From: Adiantum capillus-veneris
Taxonomy: Eukaryota; Streptophyta; Polypodiopsida; Polypodiales; Pteridaceae
Length of the DNA: 64,000 nt
NCBI GenBank assembly: GCA_014529385.2
Contig: CM043953.1
Span: 95,444,842 to 95,508,841, forward strand
Reading direction: 5' to 3'
A program made the position numbers and the translations under genes. Shown piece after piece: positions 1 to 13,459 of the stretch (position 1 is its first letter; each line of letters begins with the position of its first letter). Under the pieces are notes generated by a model, which worked only from the letters and a program-made list of their open reading frames with translations, was not told the origin of the DNA and did not search any database.

Positions 1-732
1 CAGTAACCAACATAGTTAACCGTGTACAGAATGATGAGAATCAACTTGAAAAGTTGAATTTTTTCGCAACCGCGTGGTAGATTGCGAAATTCTTTCCTTG
101 AAAGTATAACGGGAATAGATCAAACTATGATCCTCAATGCCTATGGGGTGATTTAGTAAGCACCTACGGGGTCTTGCCCCAAAACAGTGTGTCCATAGAC
201 ACTCGCAGTGCAATAGAGAGAGCGAAATATCCACACAAGTGTAAAACCTAGCTCTTATGGACAGCCATGTTGTCGCAACGGTTTGTTGCATCTAAAATCC
301 GTGGTAGAGATCAGCTGAGTTGAGTTTATGGTGATCAAAAACTCAACTGGAGTGTCGCACTAAAAACATGTCGTGCAAAAATGACACCCTAAACATCCGT
401 AATGACAAGACTCTTGCTTGTCCATTAACATCGTTGTGTACTCCATTGGGTAGATATGTTCGATCTTAAGAACAATCACCCAAGGAATGCCAACAGTTGG
501 GTCATACCCGAGATCTGACAATGACTTTTAGCCAGCGTGTTATGAGCCAATTTGTGTGGCTCATAGCCCTTATGGCAATTAGTGTTCAATCGACGAAATG
601 ATGAAGACTAATGTAGAGGGTGTCTTGCCCAATTTCTAGTTGAGAGTTAGAGCACCTTGGCTCATGCCGACTCCCAAACAAAACATGTATCAAAAGATTC
701 TTAAAAAGTTTTCATTATTATTCAAGAGAAAT

Positions 733-773
<41 letters not shown>

Positions 774-1705
774 TTGGGCTGAGGAACTTTCCTAAAGTTA
801 CTACCTTGTATATATCGCACCCATGCTTGTGTGCATCTTATGCGTAGTGTGCAGCAGCTTATCCTATAAGCCTCCAAAAATCTGGATGTATAACGCTCTC
901 ATCGAGAAAGGTAACAGAATACACAAGTCACATTGTGCCTCACCTATCGTATAAAGGATCGTGACTGTACGAAAATGACTTAAATATGGCACTTTGCCTA
1001 TGAATTAAGTCTTAAGTCTTAGATTTAGGTTCCTTTTAGTGTTGTTGTGCATTGACAGCAACCAAAAAGCATGTTTAAATCTAGAAACCATGTTGAAAGA
1101 ATCTAGATGTTTCCTTGTCCTCGACAGAGTGTCTGCTGTTATAGCGGAAGCGTAATCTATGAGGCAGTGGAGTTGAGTCCACTTGACCAACATGCCTTGC
1201 ATGCAAAATTGTAAGCCCTTGGCTACTATGATGGCCTCAAGCGTGAGAACCAAAACCATAAGTGCCTTGCATAGTCTGCATTGGTAGTGATGCATCATAA
1301 TGTGATGTCACCACACATAAAAGGGGAACAAATTTCTAATCGTTACCGTTCCCCAAACTGGCGTGCAAATGCCCTTGATACCCAATCAATAGGCAGTAGT
1401 GTGGCACGCGTGAGAAGCCTTGCTTCATGTAAAATTGTCAAAGCACTTTGCTTTACACAATCAACAATATTTTCCAAATGAAATGTGTAAACATGGAAAA
1501 ATAAACAAAACTTAATATGGTCTAACCTGGTCATCCTGCTATAACCAGTTGTCTTGAGATGTCAAGAAAAAGCTCCCTCAAATCTAGCTCATAGCTGTTT
1601 TGCAAGAGAGAATTTTTGTGTGTAAATACACCTTCTTGGCATGTAATGAAATAACTTGCAAGCATATCTCCATATCCTTTCCAAGTTTGTATGCTCATAG
1701 CATAT
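1..1705. other. Anonymous AT-rich DNA, no gene recognised
   Basis: No reading frame longer than about 100 codons and no recognisable protein motif is present on either strand. A GA microsatellite lies at 736-770. A perfect 8-bp inverted repeat, TATGAGCC and GGCTCATA separated by 9 bases, occurs at 541-565 and could form a small hairpin; no function can be assigned. Confidence 0.6.
736..770. repeat. (GA)n microsatellite
   Basis: An uninterrupted run of about 17 GA dinucleotides is directly visible. It is much shorter than the GA tracts at 3464-3619, 8352-8482, 37195-37304 and 45258-45360. Confidence 0.95.
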
Positions 1706-1713
1706 GGCAAATG

Positions 1714-1931
1714 CCCGGGGCGGTCACTTATCAAAAGCTTCCTATATCAAGTGCGTTCAAGAGGTTATTAATAATACCTCAATATACATACTATATTTAC
1801 ACTACGTGCCTATTTAAAAAACCCCCACCCCCCTCTGTATGTATACATTTTGATACATTTTGATCTTTTGATAATCCTCTCCGGTTAGCTCACGTGATAG
1901 CATACACATTCTAAAAAGTGACCGCCCCAGG
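1714..1931. mobile_element. 218-bp MITE-like element with TIRs and 8-bp TSD
   Basis: The left end reads CCCGGGGCGGTCACTT and the reverse complement of the right end reads CCTGGGGCGGTCACTT, giving a 16-bp terminal inverted repeat with one mismatch. The element is flanked by a perfect 8-bp direct repeat, GGCAAATG, at 1706-1713 and 1932-1939. The interior is AT-rich and non-coding. Small size, TIRs and a target-site duplication define a miniature inverted-repeat element. The 8-bp TSD length is that of the hAT superfamily, although the TIR start is not a textbook hAT end, so the superfamily is inferred. Confidence 0.85.
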
Positions 1932-1939
1932 GGCAAATG

Positions 1940-3312
1940 TGGGAAGTCTCAATGCAAGATGCATAAACTGAAGCCTTGCTTCATATAAGTACTTATGGAG
2001 TTCCTAGGAGCTCATAGCTACTGGATATTCATGCTAGCAGATGTGTGTCATATCAAACGAAAGTTGACCTTGTCGATCATTCACAAACAATAGACCTTGT
2101 CTACTTGTAGATCTCATTAAGTACTCCTGTCGATGAATCTTGCCATCGATTTCAAGAAACAGTGAGAATTAGTCGGCCATGCCGATCATGTGTGCCGCTG
2201 TCGGTTGCCCTAGTCATGGGAAAAAGAGTGTTGTCTGTCATGCAACAAGTCGGCCATGCCAAACAATTTGGTACCATTCATCAAGTCAAGGTACAAGCCG
2301 TGCTGATCTTCATGAGGTCCGAGTATTCTTTCCTGGCCCTTGGCCTGACAGTACTCCATTTAACCTCCGACAAGCGTGTGTTGTCAAGTTTTTGTGTATC
2401 GAAGCCATGCTTGATATGGGTTTGCAATTAATCATTGACCTTTTGCCAATAATATATGCAACAAAATTTTAATGTTGAAGCTAATTGTCACAAGCCTTGC
2501 TTGTGCTTGGAGTGCCTAAAGTGCACTCATCTCCGTTGCCAGATAAAACCATGCAACATTTTTGAACCATTTTCCAAATAAACTAAAGATTTAGACGTAC
2601 CTAATGAATCACAAGACTCAACTTGCCATGTTGTCAAACTCTTACATGATGCACGAGTATGCATGTCATGCGTTTCGTATCTGTACAAATGCTTAGTGTT
2701 GAATCTTGAGCCATGCTCGAGTGCCTCAATCAGCGCCCCTTTGAAGATTGTTTGAGGACTTGCTTGAATTTGGCGTTCCCTTTGAGGATTTTCCGAGGAC
2801 TTGTTGTGGGAGAGGGCCCTTAGGCTGACCTTAGGGCACCCTTAGGGCGCCCACCATGTGTAACTACTGCCACAAAAAAATGCATGGTGATGGCGGATCT
2901 GCAGCGCAGAGGAGGAGAAGATGAGGGTGTCGCCTGCAGACCGTGAGGGCGTAAGCCCCTGTGATGAAAAACGTTCCCCCTCCCAACACGAGCTTGTTGA
3001 GCCTCTCTACCAGCTCTTCTGTGGAGGTCGACCCCGATTCGCTATTCCTTGCAAGCGGGTATTCTCGTAGCCATCCCGCGACCATCTCCTTCGGCCCTGC
3101 AGGGGAAGTTGCACACCCGGGGTGTCTCGGCTCCGACCTCCTGCTTAGCTTCCATGCACCCCATGGCTTGCATGAGCATGCATGTCCTGCTCCTCAAAAT
3201 GAGAGAGCGAGAGAGAGGACGAAGATTCCCGAGCGAGGGAGGCCATGCCTCATCCTGAGATCAAGAGAGAAACCGCGAGAGTTCTTTCCCTTCCATGGCT
3301 GCTCTCCTCCAT
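1940..3312. other. Anonymous DNA, GC-rich toward the right
   Basis: No recognisable gene was found. Between about 2750 and 3310 the composition becomes GC-richer than the flanks and a minus-strand frame of about 70 codons is open (2864-3085), but it has no recognisable domain. Since a PBS-like site on the minus strand follows at 3313-3324, this could be the leader and gag start of a decayed LTR element; this is inference only. Confidence 0.4.
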
Positions 3313-3324
3313 GCTCTGATACCA
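3313..3324 (-). promoter_or_regulatory. Isolated PBS-like site (initiator-Met tRNA type)
   Basis: The minus strand reads TGGTATCAGAGC, the same 12-mer that serves as primer-binding site in Copia-2 and Copia-4. If real, the LTR of the element would lie immediately to the right (from about 3327) and its gag to the left. No matching second LTR was found, so the site may be the remains of a truncated element or a chance match. Confidence 0.4.
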
Positions 3325-3461
3325 GGTAAGGCATATGGAGCTGGAACATGCTCATCACCACCCAACCATGCCCTATATAGACCCTTGGCTTGCTAAATAT
3401 AGGGACCCCCTTGACTGCATGGCCGTCTTGGCCATTGGCGGTGCCTTGTCCTACCCTTGGC

Positions 3462-3619
<158 letters not shown>

Positions 3620-3722
3620 GCAATGAAGAGTGAGATAGGGAAACAAAGAAAGAGAGAGGGGTGAGGGAGAGAAGGGAAGATAGGTCTAGATAGACGTGGA
3701 GAGCGAGGAATAGAGCAATAGA

Positions 3723-3861
3723 GGGAGGGAGGGAGGGAGGGGGGGCGGGGGGGGGAGTAAGAGATTAAGAGGAAGATACCAAGGGGAGAGGGACGGGAGC
3801 AGAGACTATGTAAGAGGGAGAGAGGGGGGGAGAATAGAGAGGGGGGGGGGGGGGGGGGGGG
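3723..3861 (+). repeat. G-rich tract with G-quadruplex potential and 21-base poly-G
   Basis: From 3723 to about 3755 four or more GGG runs separated by single bases are followed by two longer G runs, a strong intramolecular G-quadruplex pattern. A further run of 21 consecutive G bases occupies 3841-3861. A similar 21-base G run occurs at 37587-37607 within another repeat. Confidence 0.85.
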
Positions 3862-3917
3862 TGTTTATTATTTATACTTTACTTTTTTTTGTATAGTGGT
3901 TTTGGAAGAAGTTTGAA

Positions 3918-5471
3918 ATGGCTCCTCCAAAGAAACCTAGTGTTGGAGCTTTTGTCAAGTTTATTATGACAGAGAAGTAGTCGAACAACAACAAATTGAG
4001 AAGACATCAAACTTAGCCCACCTACATGGAAGGAAGTTACCATCGGGTTGCTATTTTGTCTCCATCATTAAAGTGCACGATGGCAAAGATTCTCCTCTTT
4101 TGCATGTACCCCCAATGGACATGGAGACTAACACTATGAAGAATATAAAGAACGACATCATCGCATCGACAAGAGAATATTTGGTAAGAGATTTTAAATC
4201 TTGACACTTTGTCATTTTTTAAATTGGCACTAAAGCATTTGGGATTCAAAATTGATCGAATGATTTACAATAAATTTCAACGACATCAAGAAAATGAGAT
4301 AAACAATTATAGGTGTCTCCACATCTAGTATATTAGTTCCCCAGAACACGCGTATCATCAATGTGCCCACATCACCCATTGCACCTAAATTTACACTCAC
4401 GAAGGCTACAAAAGGCAAGGCAAAAGTGCATGAGGGTACCTCATGCTAAGGTTTTCACACACGTGGAGGACTCCAAACATGAAATTGACGAGACAGAGAG
4501 ATGGAAACGTACATGATAGTGGGAGCTACTATGAGCGGTTATTTTCCAATGAATGAAAATATTACTCTACATAAGACATGTTATCAAAAAATATCAAGAA
4601 TCTAAAGATATTTATTATTTTATTTAATTAGCTAGATATATGTAGTAAAATATGATTTATGAAATTATGGACGACACACAGAAGGAGCAAGAAACTCCAT
4701 TGCCAAGAATTTTGCTTTATCGACTCACACGGCTAGAGAAAGCAAGGCAAGTGAGCTAGGACCCCAAGCAATTGAAACCCTTGGTATACACATTCTTTCT
4801 CAAAGGGTATTACAATCCCAAAGGGGGATATCCATTCATTGATGTCAATGACAAAATCACGCAGTAATGGGACCCTTTATGACAAGAGTTAAATAATGAG
4901 CTCAAAGAAGACATTAATGAAACCTATTGGATGGATATATCTAGAAAACAATTGTACACATGGAATGGAAACCAGAGATAGGCCTCTTGGATGGAGGTAT
5001 TTAAAAATATTAGGTTTCTTTGTTTTGTAAGTCCTTACCAGTGTAAAGCTAGTCATATAATCCACCATCAGGTGTAGCTTACGAGAGAGACATTAATCTT
5101 CACCCCAGGTTAGAGTTGAGCTAGTGATAGTAGACTCAACAAAGGAGGTGGATATGCTCAAAAATGTGATGTGTATAAACAAGTAGGTGACAATCTGTTT
5201 ATTGGTGTACTCTTTTTAGAGAAGGAAGTAAATTTGGCTTTGTCAAGGAGATCCATGTAATTGTAAAATAAACAACACGGGTTTTGTGGCTGCATCATAC
5301 ACAAACATGTTGTGGATGGTGCAAGCAATGGGACTAGGCTCTAAAGAGGCTATCATGGCTACGCTCCAATGCATTGTATACAGTTGGATGCATGCAGACA
5401 TAGATAGAGGAGTTGGAGAAAAGGCATGGTACAATGTTCCACTGGCTATAATGTCGCAACTACTACATTTG
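3918..5471 (+). pseudogene. Decayed multi-exon-like coding remnant of unknown family
   Basis: Three stretches read as protein with few stops. The first opens with an ATG at 3918 (MAPPKKPSVGAFVKF) and reaches about 4183, ending at a donor-like TTG/GTAAGA. The second (about 4668-4990) reads through roughly 110 codons with four in-frame stops and contains YTFFLKGYYNPKGGYPFIDV. The third (about 5240-5471) contains VAASYTNMLWMVQAMGLGSK and ends at a canonical donor-like G/GTAAGT. I do not recognise the family. The stops and a frame change between blocks make it a pseudogene. Alternatives are a decayed DNA-transposon gene or a host gene fragment. The exon model is inference from splice-like sites and open blocks. 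Confidence 0.35.
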
Positions 5472-5838
5472 GTAAGTGACTTCACCTTTAAAATATATAA
5501 TACTTTCAAAAACATATGAAACATATGGAGTGTTTAAAAAATATATGGATGTTAATATATGATAAGTCCGATATAGCCCTAAAGAAGCTTATGGTAGAAA
5601 AAGAGTCCATATTCCCGTCACACAGTTTCAAGCCAAATACAAGAAATAATTCTTTGAGACGGATGGCCCTTCCCAAAGAATGACAAAGCATAGGCTATCC
5701 ATAGTTGACCTAGCCCTTGGAGACGATTGGTGGAGGTGCATTATGATAGCTTGTTTCTTTTTAAGATACTATCATGGTGTTGGGTTTGATTATTTCATGC
5801 TTGTATTACAAGTCTAGTATTTTACATAGTTTTAAATT
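5472..5838. other. Anonymous DNA left of Copia-1
   Basis: No coding or repeat structure was recognised in this stretch between the decayed coding remnant and the first LTR of Copia-1. Confidence 0.5.
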
Positions 5839-6066
5839 TGTTACCCTATACATGTGGTAGTGATGTGTGTGAACACACTAGGACCGCAAGGGCATTTTTT
5901 CCCTCTTTAGGAGGTTTTTTCCCCTGTACATTGTAGATACGCCCATCACTCTAGGGCTATCTATCTTTTCCATTGCACACGAAGTAACACACACTCTATC
6001 ATGTGCCTTGAGCTTCCTTCGTCTTCTCCAAGCTCTATGCATTTCCTTGGAACCCTAATTCCAACA
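5839..6066 (+). repeat. Copia-1 5' LTR
   Basis: This 228-bp repeat starts TGTTACCC, ends ATTCCAACA, and matches 13095-13322 over its full length. The PBS lies two bases downstream, which fixes the LTR as the 5' copy on the plus strand. Confidence 0.95.
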
Positions 6067-6068
6067 AT

Positions 6069-6079
6069 TGGTATCAGAG
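6069..6079 (+). promoter_or_regulatory. Copia-1 primer-binding site
   Basis: TGGTATCAGAG is complementary to the 3' end of plant initiator-Met tRNA and lies two bases after the 5' LTR, the standard position for minus-strand cDNA priming in copia elements. Confidence 0.9.
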
Positions 6080-6426
6080 GAGGTTGCATCCTCCCGGGCT
6101 TAGTCGCCAGCTACTCCATCACATGCCCGCTCACTTTCTTGGATTTCAGTGAGGTTTGGTGAGCGTTCGTAGGTCAACAAAAAACTTGGGAGAGCTCATA
6201 GAGCTTACTCTGCTCAAATTTCTGATTTGGGCTCATTTCGGCCTCTGTTTCCACTACAGGCAGGTCTGCACAAGAAACTTCTTCATTTTGTGCAAAATTT
6301 TTGTCAGTGTTGTTTTCTATAGAACAGGTGCCTTAAAGTCTTCTAGGGTTTGTGTTATATAATGTGTTGTTCCCGCTTCTTTTCTCCTCTTTTCGAGCAG
6401 TTTTCACATCAGGTGCAACATTTACC

Positions 6427-7110
6427 ATGGCTGACAACAACGCAGATGTGTTCAAGATGTTTGTTGCTAAGGACAGGTTGGATGGGGACAATTACCCTAT
6501 GTGAGCTTATATGATGCAACATGTTCTTGTGTCAAAGGGCGTTTGGAATATTGTGCAGGGCATTGATGTACGTCCTGGTTCTGAGGATGTAGGCGATGTT
6601 GAGGATGTTGCAAGTCTTCCTACAAGGATTGCTGCTATTAGAGTTGTTTTGCCTACGGTAGAACAAGCTCGTTGGGATGTAAAGGATGCACAGGCTCATG
6701 CATTGATTGCGTTGTCTGTGAAGTGCACCATTGTTCCTCACATTTGTTTAGAAAAATTTGCAAAATAGGCTTGGAATATTTTGGTTGGTCTTTATGCAAG
6801 TTGCAATGAGGCTAGAATTGCTTTGCTACATAAAGAGCTAGAGTCGAAGATTATACATGAGGAAGATGATATGGACACTTTCCTTGCTGGTGTCAAGGAT
6901 ATCAATGAGAAACTTATTTCTACAAGTGAAGTCATTTCAGACGGTTCCCTTGTGCAGACTAATCTTGATGCCTTACCAGATTCTTACCAGACTTTTGCTA
7001 GTACTTGGAGACTTATGACCCAAGGAAATCCTGAAGTTGTCAAGTTTGATGCATTATGCACATTGCTATTGCAAGAGTTGCTTTCTAGAAAAAATAGGAC
7101 GAGACAGCGT
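6427..7110 (+). pseudogene. gag: Copia-1 gag, 5' part
   Basis: The ATG at 6427 starts a protein with the usual copia Gag opening (ends KDRLDGDNYPM at residue 25), where the next codon, expected to be Trp, is TGA (6502-6504). The frame continues through LVSKGVWNIVQGID, hits a TAG at 6766-6768, and continues to 7110 with the helical Gag core including LDALPDSYQTFASTWR. All pieces are in one frame, so the defects so far are two nonsense changes. At 7110 the frame is interrupted by a large insertion and resumes in phase at 9533. Gag would form the cytoplasmic virus-like particle. A short gap before 6427 is the leader. Confidence 0.9.
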
Positions 7111-9524
<2,414 letters not shown>

Positions 9525-9532
9525 GACAGCGT

Positions 9533-10120
9533 GCAATTGAATAGGCTTTTATTGCTTCTCAAAGAAAGGGTGGTAACAGCAATGCAACCACTTCTTATGG
9601 TTCTGCTGCGAGTGGCCAAACTTATGTTCCCAATGCTTTTGCTGGCAACACTTCGTCTGGCAATTTTGGTTATAAGGGCAAAAAGAAGATGCATTTCCAT
9701 TATTGTAAAGCTAATGATCACTTGATCAAGCAGTGTCCTAAGTTGAAGGCCAAAGAGGCTCAAAAGAAAGAGGGTGGTTCCACTGCAAATGTTGGTTCCA
9801 CTACAAATGCAGCCATTGTTGAGTCTTTTGTAAAAGGAGATTGTGATGCTGATGTTGATGTAGAATGGGCTTTTAGTGCAGAGTGCACTTACAATCCTAC
9901 TGTCCATGATGCATGCTTGTCAGTTGCTGCAAATTTACATGTGTGGTATTTCGACAGCGGTGCTACAAAGCACATTACCTCACATCATGAATTGTTCACC
10001 TCTCTTGAGTCTATCCCTCATGGGAATTCAATCCCTTTGCCAACAATTCCTCTTATCCGTTTCAAGGTGTTGAAAAGATTGTGCTTATGTTGCACATGGC
10101 AGTTCTTTCACACTTGTTGA
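9533..10120 (+). pseudogene. Copia-1 gag 3' part and protease
   Basis: The frame resumes from the insertion with a TAG at 9542-9544 and then runs open to 10120. It holds the CCHC knuckle as FHYCKANDHLIKQC, in which the first Cys is replaced by Phe, and the protease motif WYFDSGATKHIT, with the catalytic Asp codon at 9953-9955. After about 10040 the reading shifts and the remainder of protease continues in another frame, ending near a recognisable YVPGIKKNLF at about 10130. The knuckle would bind genomic RNA and the aspartic protease would mature the polyprotein. Loss of a zinc ligand and the frameshift make it non-functional. Confidence 0.9.
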
Positions 10121-10339
10121 TGCACTTTATGTACCTGGGATCAAGAAGAATCTTTTTCTGTATCCACACTTGCTAGACTTGGACTTGTAGTCAAATTTGT
10201 GGATGATAGATGTACAATTCATGATCTTAGTTTTCGTGATGAAATTGTTGCATCTGGCCTTTGTTGCCGTGAGCTGTATAAGCTCACTTTGTATGACAAG
10301 TGTGGATAAAATTTTGCAAATGCAGTTGTAGATTCAAGG

Positions 10340-11167
10340 GCTATTTCAGATGCAAAACTTTGGCATGCACGTTTTGGCCATTTGAATTTTGCCAGTTTTT
10401 TGCGTTTGCAAAAATCTGATATGGTTGCTTCTTTGCCGCCTCTTGAAACACCTATCAAACATGTTTATGAAGGCTGTATTTTGGGTAAAATGTAGTGTTC
10501 TAAGTTTCCAAAGGATGGTACAGCTAGGGCCACATGTAGGTTGCAGCTTGTGCATAGTGATGTTTGTGGGCCCATGCAAACTCCATCCTTGGGCAATTAG
10601 CTGTACTTCGTGACTTTCATTAATGATTACTCCTGGCATGCATGGGTATTTCTGCTTAAAGCGAAGTCCGAAGTTTTTATGTGCTTCAAACAATTTATGG
10701 CTATGGCTGAAAATGTATTGAAATGTACTATGGGCACCCTCTATTCCGATCAGGGGGGGGAGTATATGTCTCATGAATTTAATGCATTTCTGGCTAGTCG
10801 TGGGATAAAACACCAATGTACAGTGCTATATACGCCTCCACAAAATGGTGTTGCTGAGAGGGAAAACGGGTCTCTTATGGAAATGGCAAGATGTATGGTC
10901 AAGAGTCAAGCTTTACCACATTTGTTTTGGCTCGAGGCTGTCATGTGTGCCACTTATGTACTCAAGAGGTGTCCTACAAAAGTGTTGCAGTCTATGACTC
11001 CATATGAAGCATGGCATGATAGAAAGCCATCTATTGAGCACATGCGTGTTTTTGGTTGTTTGGCTTATGGTTTAGTGCCACAAGTGCAACACAAAAGATT
11101 GGGTGATAAGGCTGTCAAATGTATTTTTATTGGTTATAGTGCTAAAAGCAAAGGTTACACGTTGTAG
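10340..11167 (+). pseudogene. Copia-1 integrase
   Basis: The GAG-pre-integrase motif LWHARFGHLN is encoded around 10355-10385, followed by a CxxC-like piece and a stop near 10493. The catalytic core follows: first Asp in LVHSDVCGPM (about 10560), a short frame disruption near 10600, then an open block from 10610 to 11167 with the second Asp in YSDQGGEY and the Glu in NGVAEREN. All three DDE residues are therefore present but not in one frame. The core ends with the conserved HMRVFGCLAYG and a stop after SKGYTL. The enzyme would insert cDNA into the host chromosome. Confidence 0.92.
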
Positions 11168-11364
11168 ACAATAATGTAAGCTCACAAAACATTTAAGACA
11201 CTTTGGTGCCTCTTTTCAATGGTGGAAGTTCGAATTGAAATTCCAATCAGGCAAATGTACAGCCTATGGGGGTTTCCAAAAATGTTATAGATTAGCCTAT
11301 TACTGATGCAGATGTACATGATGTACTTGATGAGGAAATTCCTAAAAGTGAGCATGCTAGAGGT

Positions 11365-12488
11365 ATGCCAAAATGGTTGGTGCACACTTTGCGTGACAGT
11401 AAATTGGATGCACCTTTGTCTAGTCGTACTCGTTCAAGATCTTGCCATGCATCTTATCCATCAGATTTTTATGCTTTGGCTGTGTCTAGCTTACATGATG
11501 TTGAGGAACCTCTATCTTTTGATGAAGCACAAAATTCAAAAAATTGGATGGATGCCATGCAATCAGAATATGATGCACTTATAGAAAATGACACATGGAC
11601 TTTATGTGATTTGCCTCCTGGCAAAAAGGCTATTGGTACAAAGTGGGTTTACAAGTTGAAACGCAAGCCTGATGGTGAGATCGATCGCCATAAGGCTTTG
11701 ACTTGTTGCAAAGGGTTATGCACAGAAAAAAGGCATAGATTATGAAGAGAATTTTTCTCCCACTTGTTGTATGACTACTGTGTGTTTTCTATGTGCATTG
11801 GTAGCTCATTTTTGGTTGGATGTACATCAATCAGACATTCTTACTGCTTTCTTCAATGGTGACATATTTGAGGAAGTTTATGTAATGCAGCCTCGTGGTT
11901 TTGTCAAGAAAGGACAAGAGGTCAAAGTGTGTAGATGTAAGAAGGATTTGTATGGGTTGAAGCAATCTCCTCGTGCTTGGTATGAGAAAGCTAACACTCA
12001 TTTGGTCAAACGAGGCTTTTGTAACAGTCCAACAGAAAGCACATTGTATGTAAATCATGAGCGTGATGTACTTCTAATTGTGGTTCTTTATGTAGATGAT
12101 TTGCTGATCACTGGACCAAATGAGAGACATATTGCTGAATTTAATGCTGATTTGAATGCTACTTTCAAGATGAAAGATTTGGGGCTATTGCATCATTACT
12201 TGGGCATACAGTTTAAGCAGTGTGATGGTGGTATTTCCTTGTGCCAGAAAAGTTACATAGAGACATTGCTATGTAAGTTTGGACTTGAGGATTGAAAACC
12301 TATTGCCATTCCCATGGAAACAGCTTTGTCTATTGATTCTACATGATGCTGGTGATCCTGCAGATATCACTCTTTACCAAACTGCTATTGGCTACCTCAT
12401 TTATGTATGCAACAAGAGGCTAGATATTCAGTTTGCAGTCTCACAAGTCAACAGATTTATGCATAGCCCAGAGTCTAAGCATTGGTAG
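11365..12488 (+). pseudogene. Copia-1 reverse transcriptase
   Basis: The RT opens with WMDAMQSEYDALIENDTW and IGTKWVYKLK (11545-11670). A frameshift near 11697 breaks the conserved LVAKGYAQ block. The frame from 11771 to 12295 carries DVHQSDILTAFFNGD, KDLYGLKQSPRAWYEKA and the catalytic VLYVDDLLI with both Asp of YVDD intact, then MKDLGLLHHYLGIQF. A second shift near 12290 leads to the block 12279-12488 with the RT-RNase H connection DIQFAVSQVNRFM. The palm residues survive, but the protein cannot be made as one chain. Confidence 0.93.
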
Positions 12489-12489
12489 T

Positions 12490-13010
12490 CTATCAAGAGT
12501 ATTTATTGCTACCTTAGTGGCACTTTACATCTTGGCTTGTTTTATCCCAAGGGGGATCATTGCCGCCAGACTTACATGCTTTTTTGGACTCAGTTTGGGC
12601 TGGTTGTTTTGACACGCGAGTGTCCACAAGTGGTTTTTGTTTCATGCTTGGTAGTTCATGTATATCATTGTTGAGCAAGAAGCAACCTGTTGTGGCCACT
12701 TCGAGTTGTGAGGACTAGTATAAGGCAATATTCACAGCTATGGTTGAGTGTGTATGGCTCAGACGCCTTATGGCTGATTTGGGTGTTGGACAGGACGGTG
12801 ACAACACTATCTACACTGACAGTCAAAGTGCATTGACAGTTGCAAGCAACCCAGTTTTTCATGCTCTCACAAAGCACATTGAGGTACATTACCACTATGT
12901 CACGGAGAGGCTCTCAGCAGGAGAGGTCAGATTGGCTTATGTGCCAACACAGGACAACCTTGCAGATCTTTCACAAAGGGATTTTCTTGTGAGAAGATTG
13001 AAGGTTTCGG
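12490..13010 (+). pseudogene. Copia-1 RNase H
   Basis: After several shifts the frame 12740-13010 encodes WLRRLMADLG, then YTDSQSALTVASNPVF and TKHIEVHYHYVTE, the usual C-terminal copia RNase H blocks, and PTQDNLADL near the end. The earlier RNase H part (around 12600-12720, with LSKKQPVVATSS readable) is in other frames and has a stop before 12721. RNase H would remove the RNA strand during cDNA synthesis. Confidence 0.88.
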
Positions 13011-13083
13011 CAAAGGTTTGGGCTTACTCCCCTTTGTGCGCTTCCCTTTACTCATATGCCAGCTCTCGTTCACCTCATCACTC

Positions 13084-13094
13084 TAGGGGGAACT
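13084..13094 (+). promoter_or_regulatory. Copia-1 polypurine tract
   Basis: The purine-rich TAGGGGGAAC lies immediately upstream of the 3' LTR, the expected site for plus-strand priming. Confidence 0.75.
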
Positions 13095-13322
13095 TGTTAC
13101 CATATACATGTGGCAGTGATGTGTGTGAACACACTAGGACTGCCAGGGCATTTTTTCCCTCTTTAGGAGGTTTTTTCCCCTGTGCATTGTATAGACGCCC
13201 ATCACTCTAGGGCTATCTATCTTTTCCATTGCACACTAAGTAACACACTCTCTATCGTGTGCCTTGAGCTTCCTTTGTCTTCTCCAAGCTCTGTGTTTTT
13301 CCTTGCAACCCTAATTCCAACA
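13095..13322 (+). repeat. Copia-1 3' LTR
   Basis: It matches 5839-6066 from TGTTACC to CCAACA at the same 228-bp length, with about 15 substitutions. It follows the polypurine tract directly. Confidence 0.95.
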
Positions 13323-13459
13323 GGATTTGTAGGACTTTGCAAACAATCAAATGGAGCTCAAGACCAAAGTGGATCCAAGAAAAGTGATTGTATGGCTTGG
13401 CTTGTGCAGACTGCCTTCTAAGAAATAAGACTTATTTTCTTCAAGCTATGTCTTCAGTT

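Noticed and set aside
2162-2472. Two overlapping plus-strand frames of about 90 codons
   Set aside because: No recognisable domain, overlapping phases, and no neighbouring gene or transcript signal.
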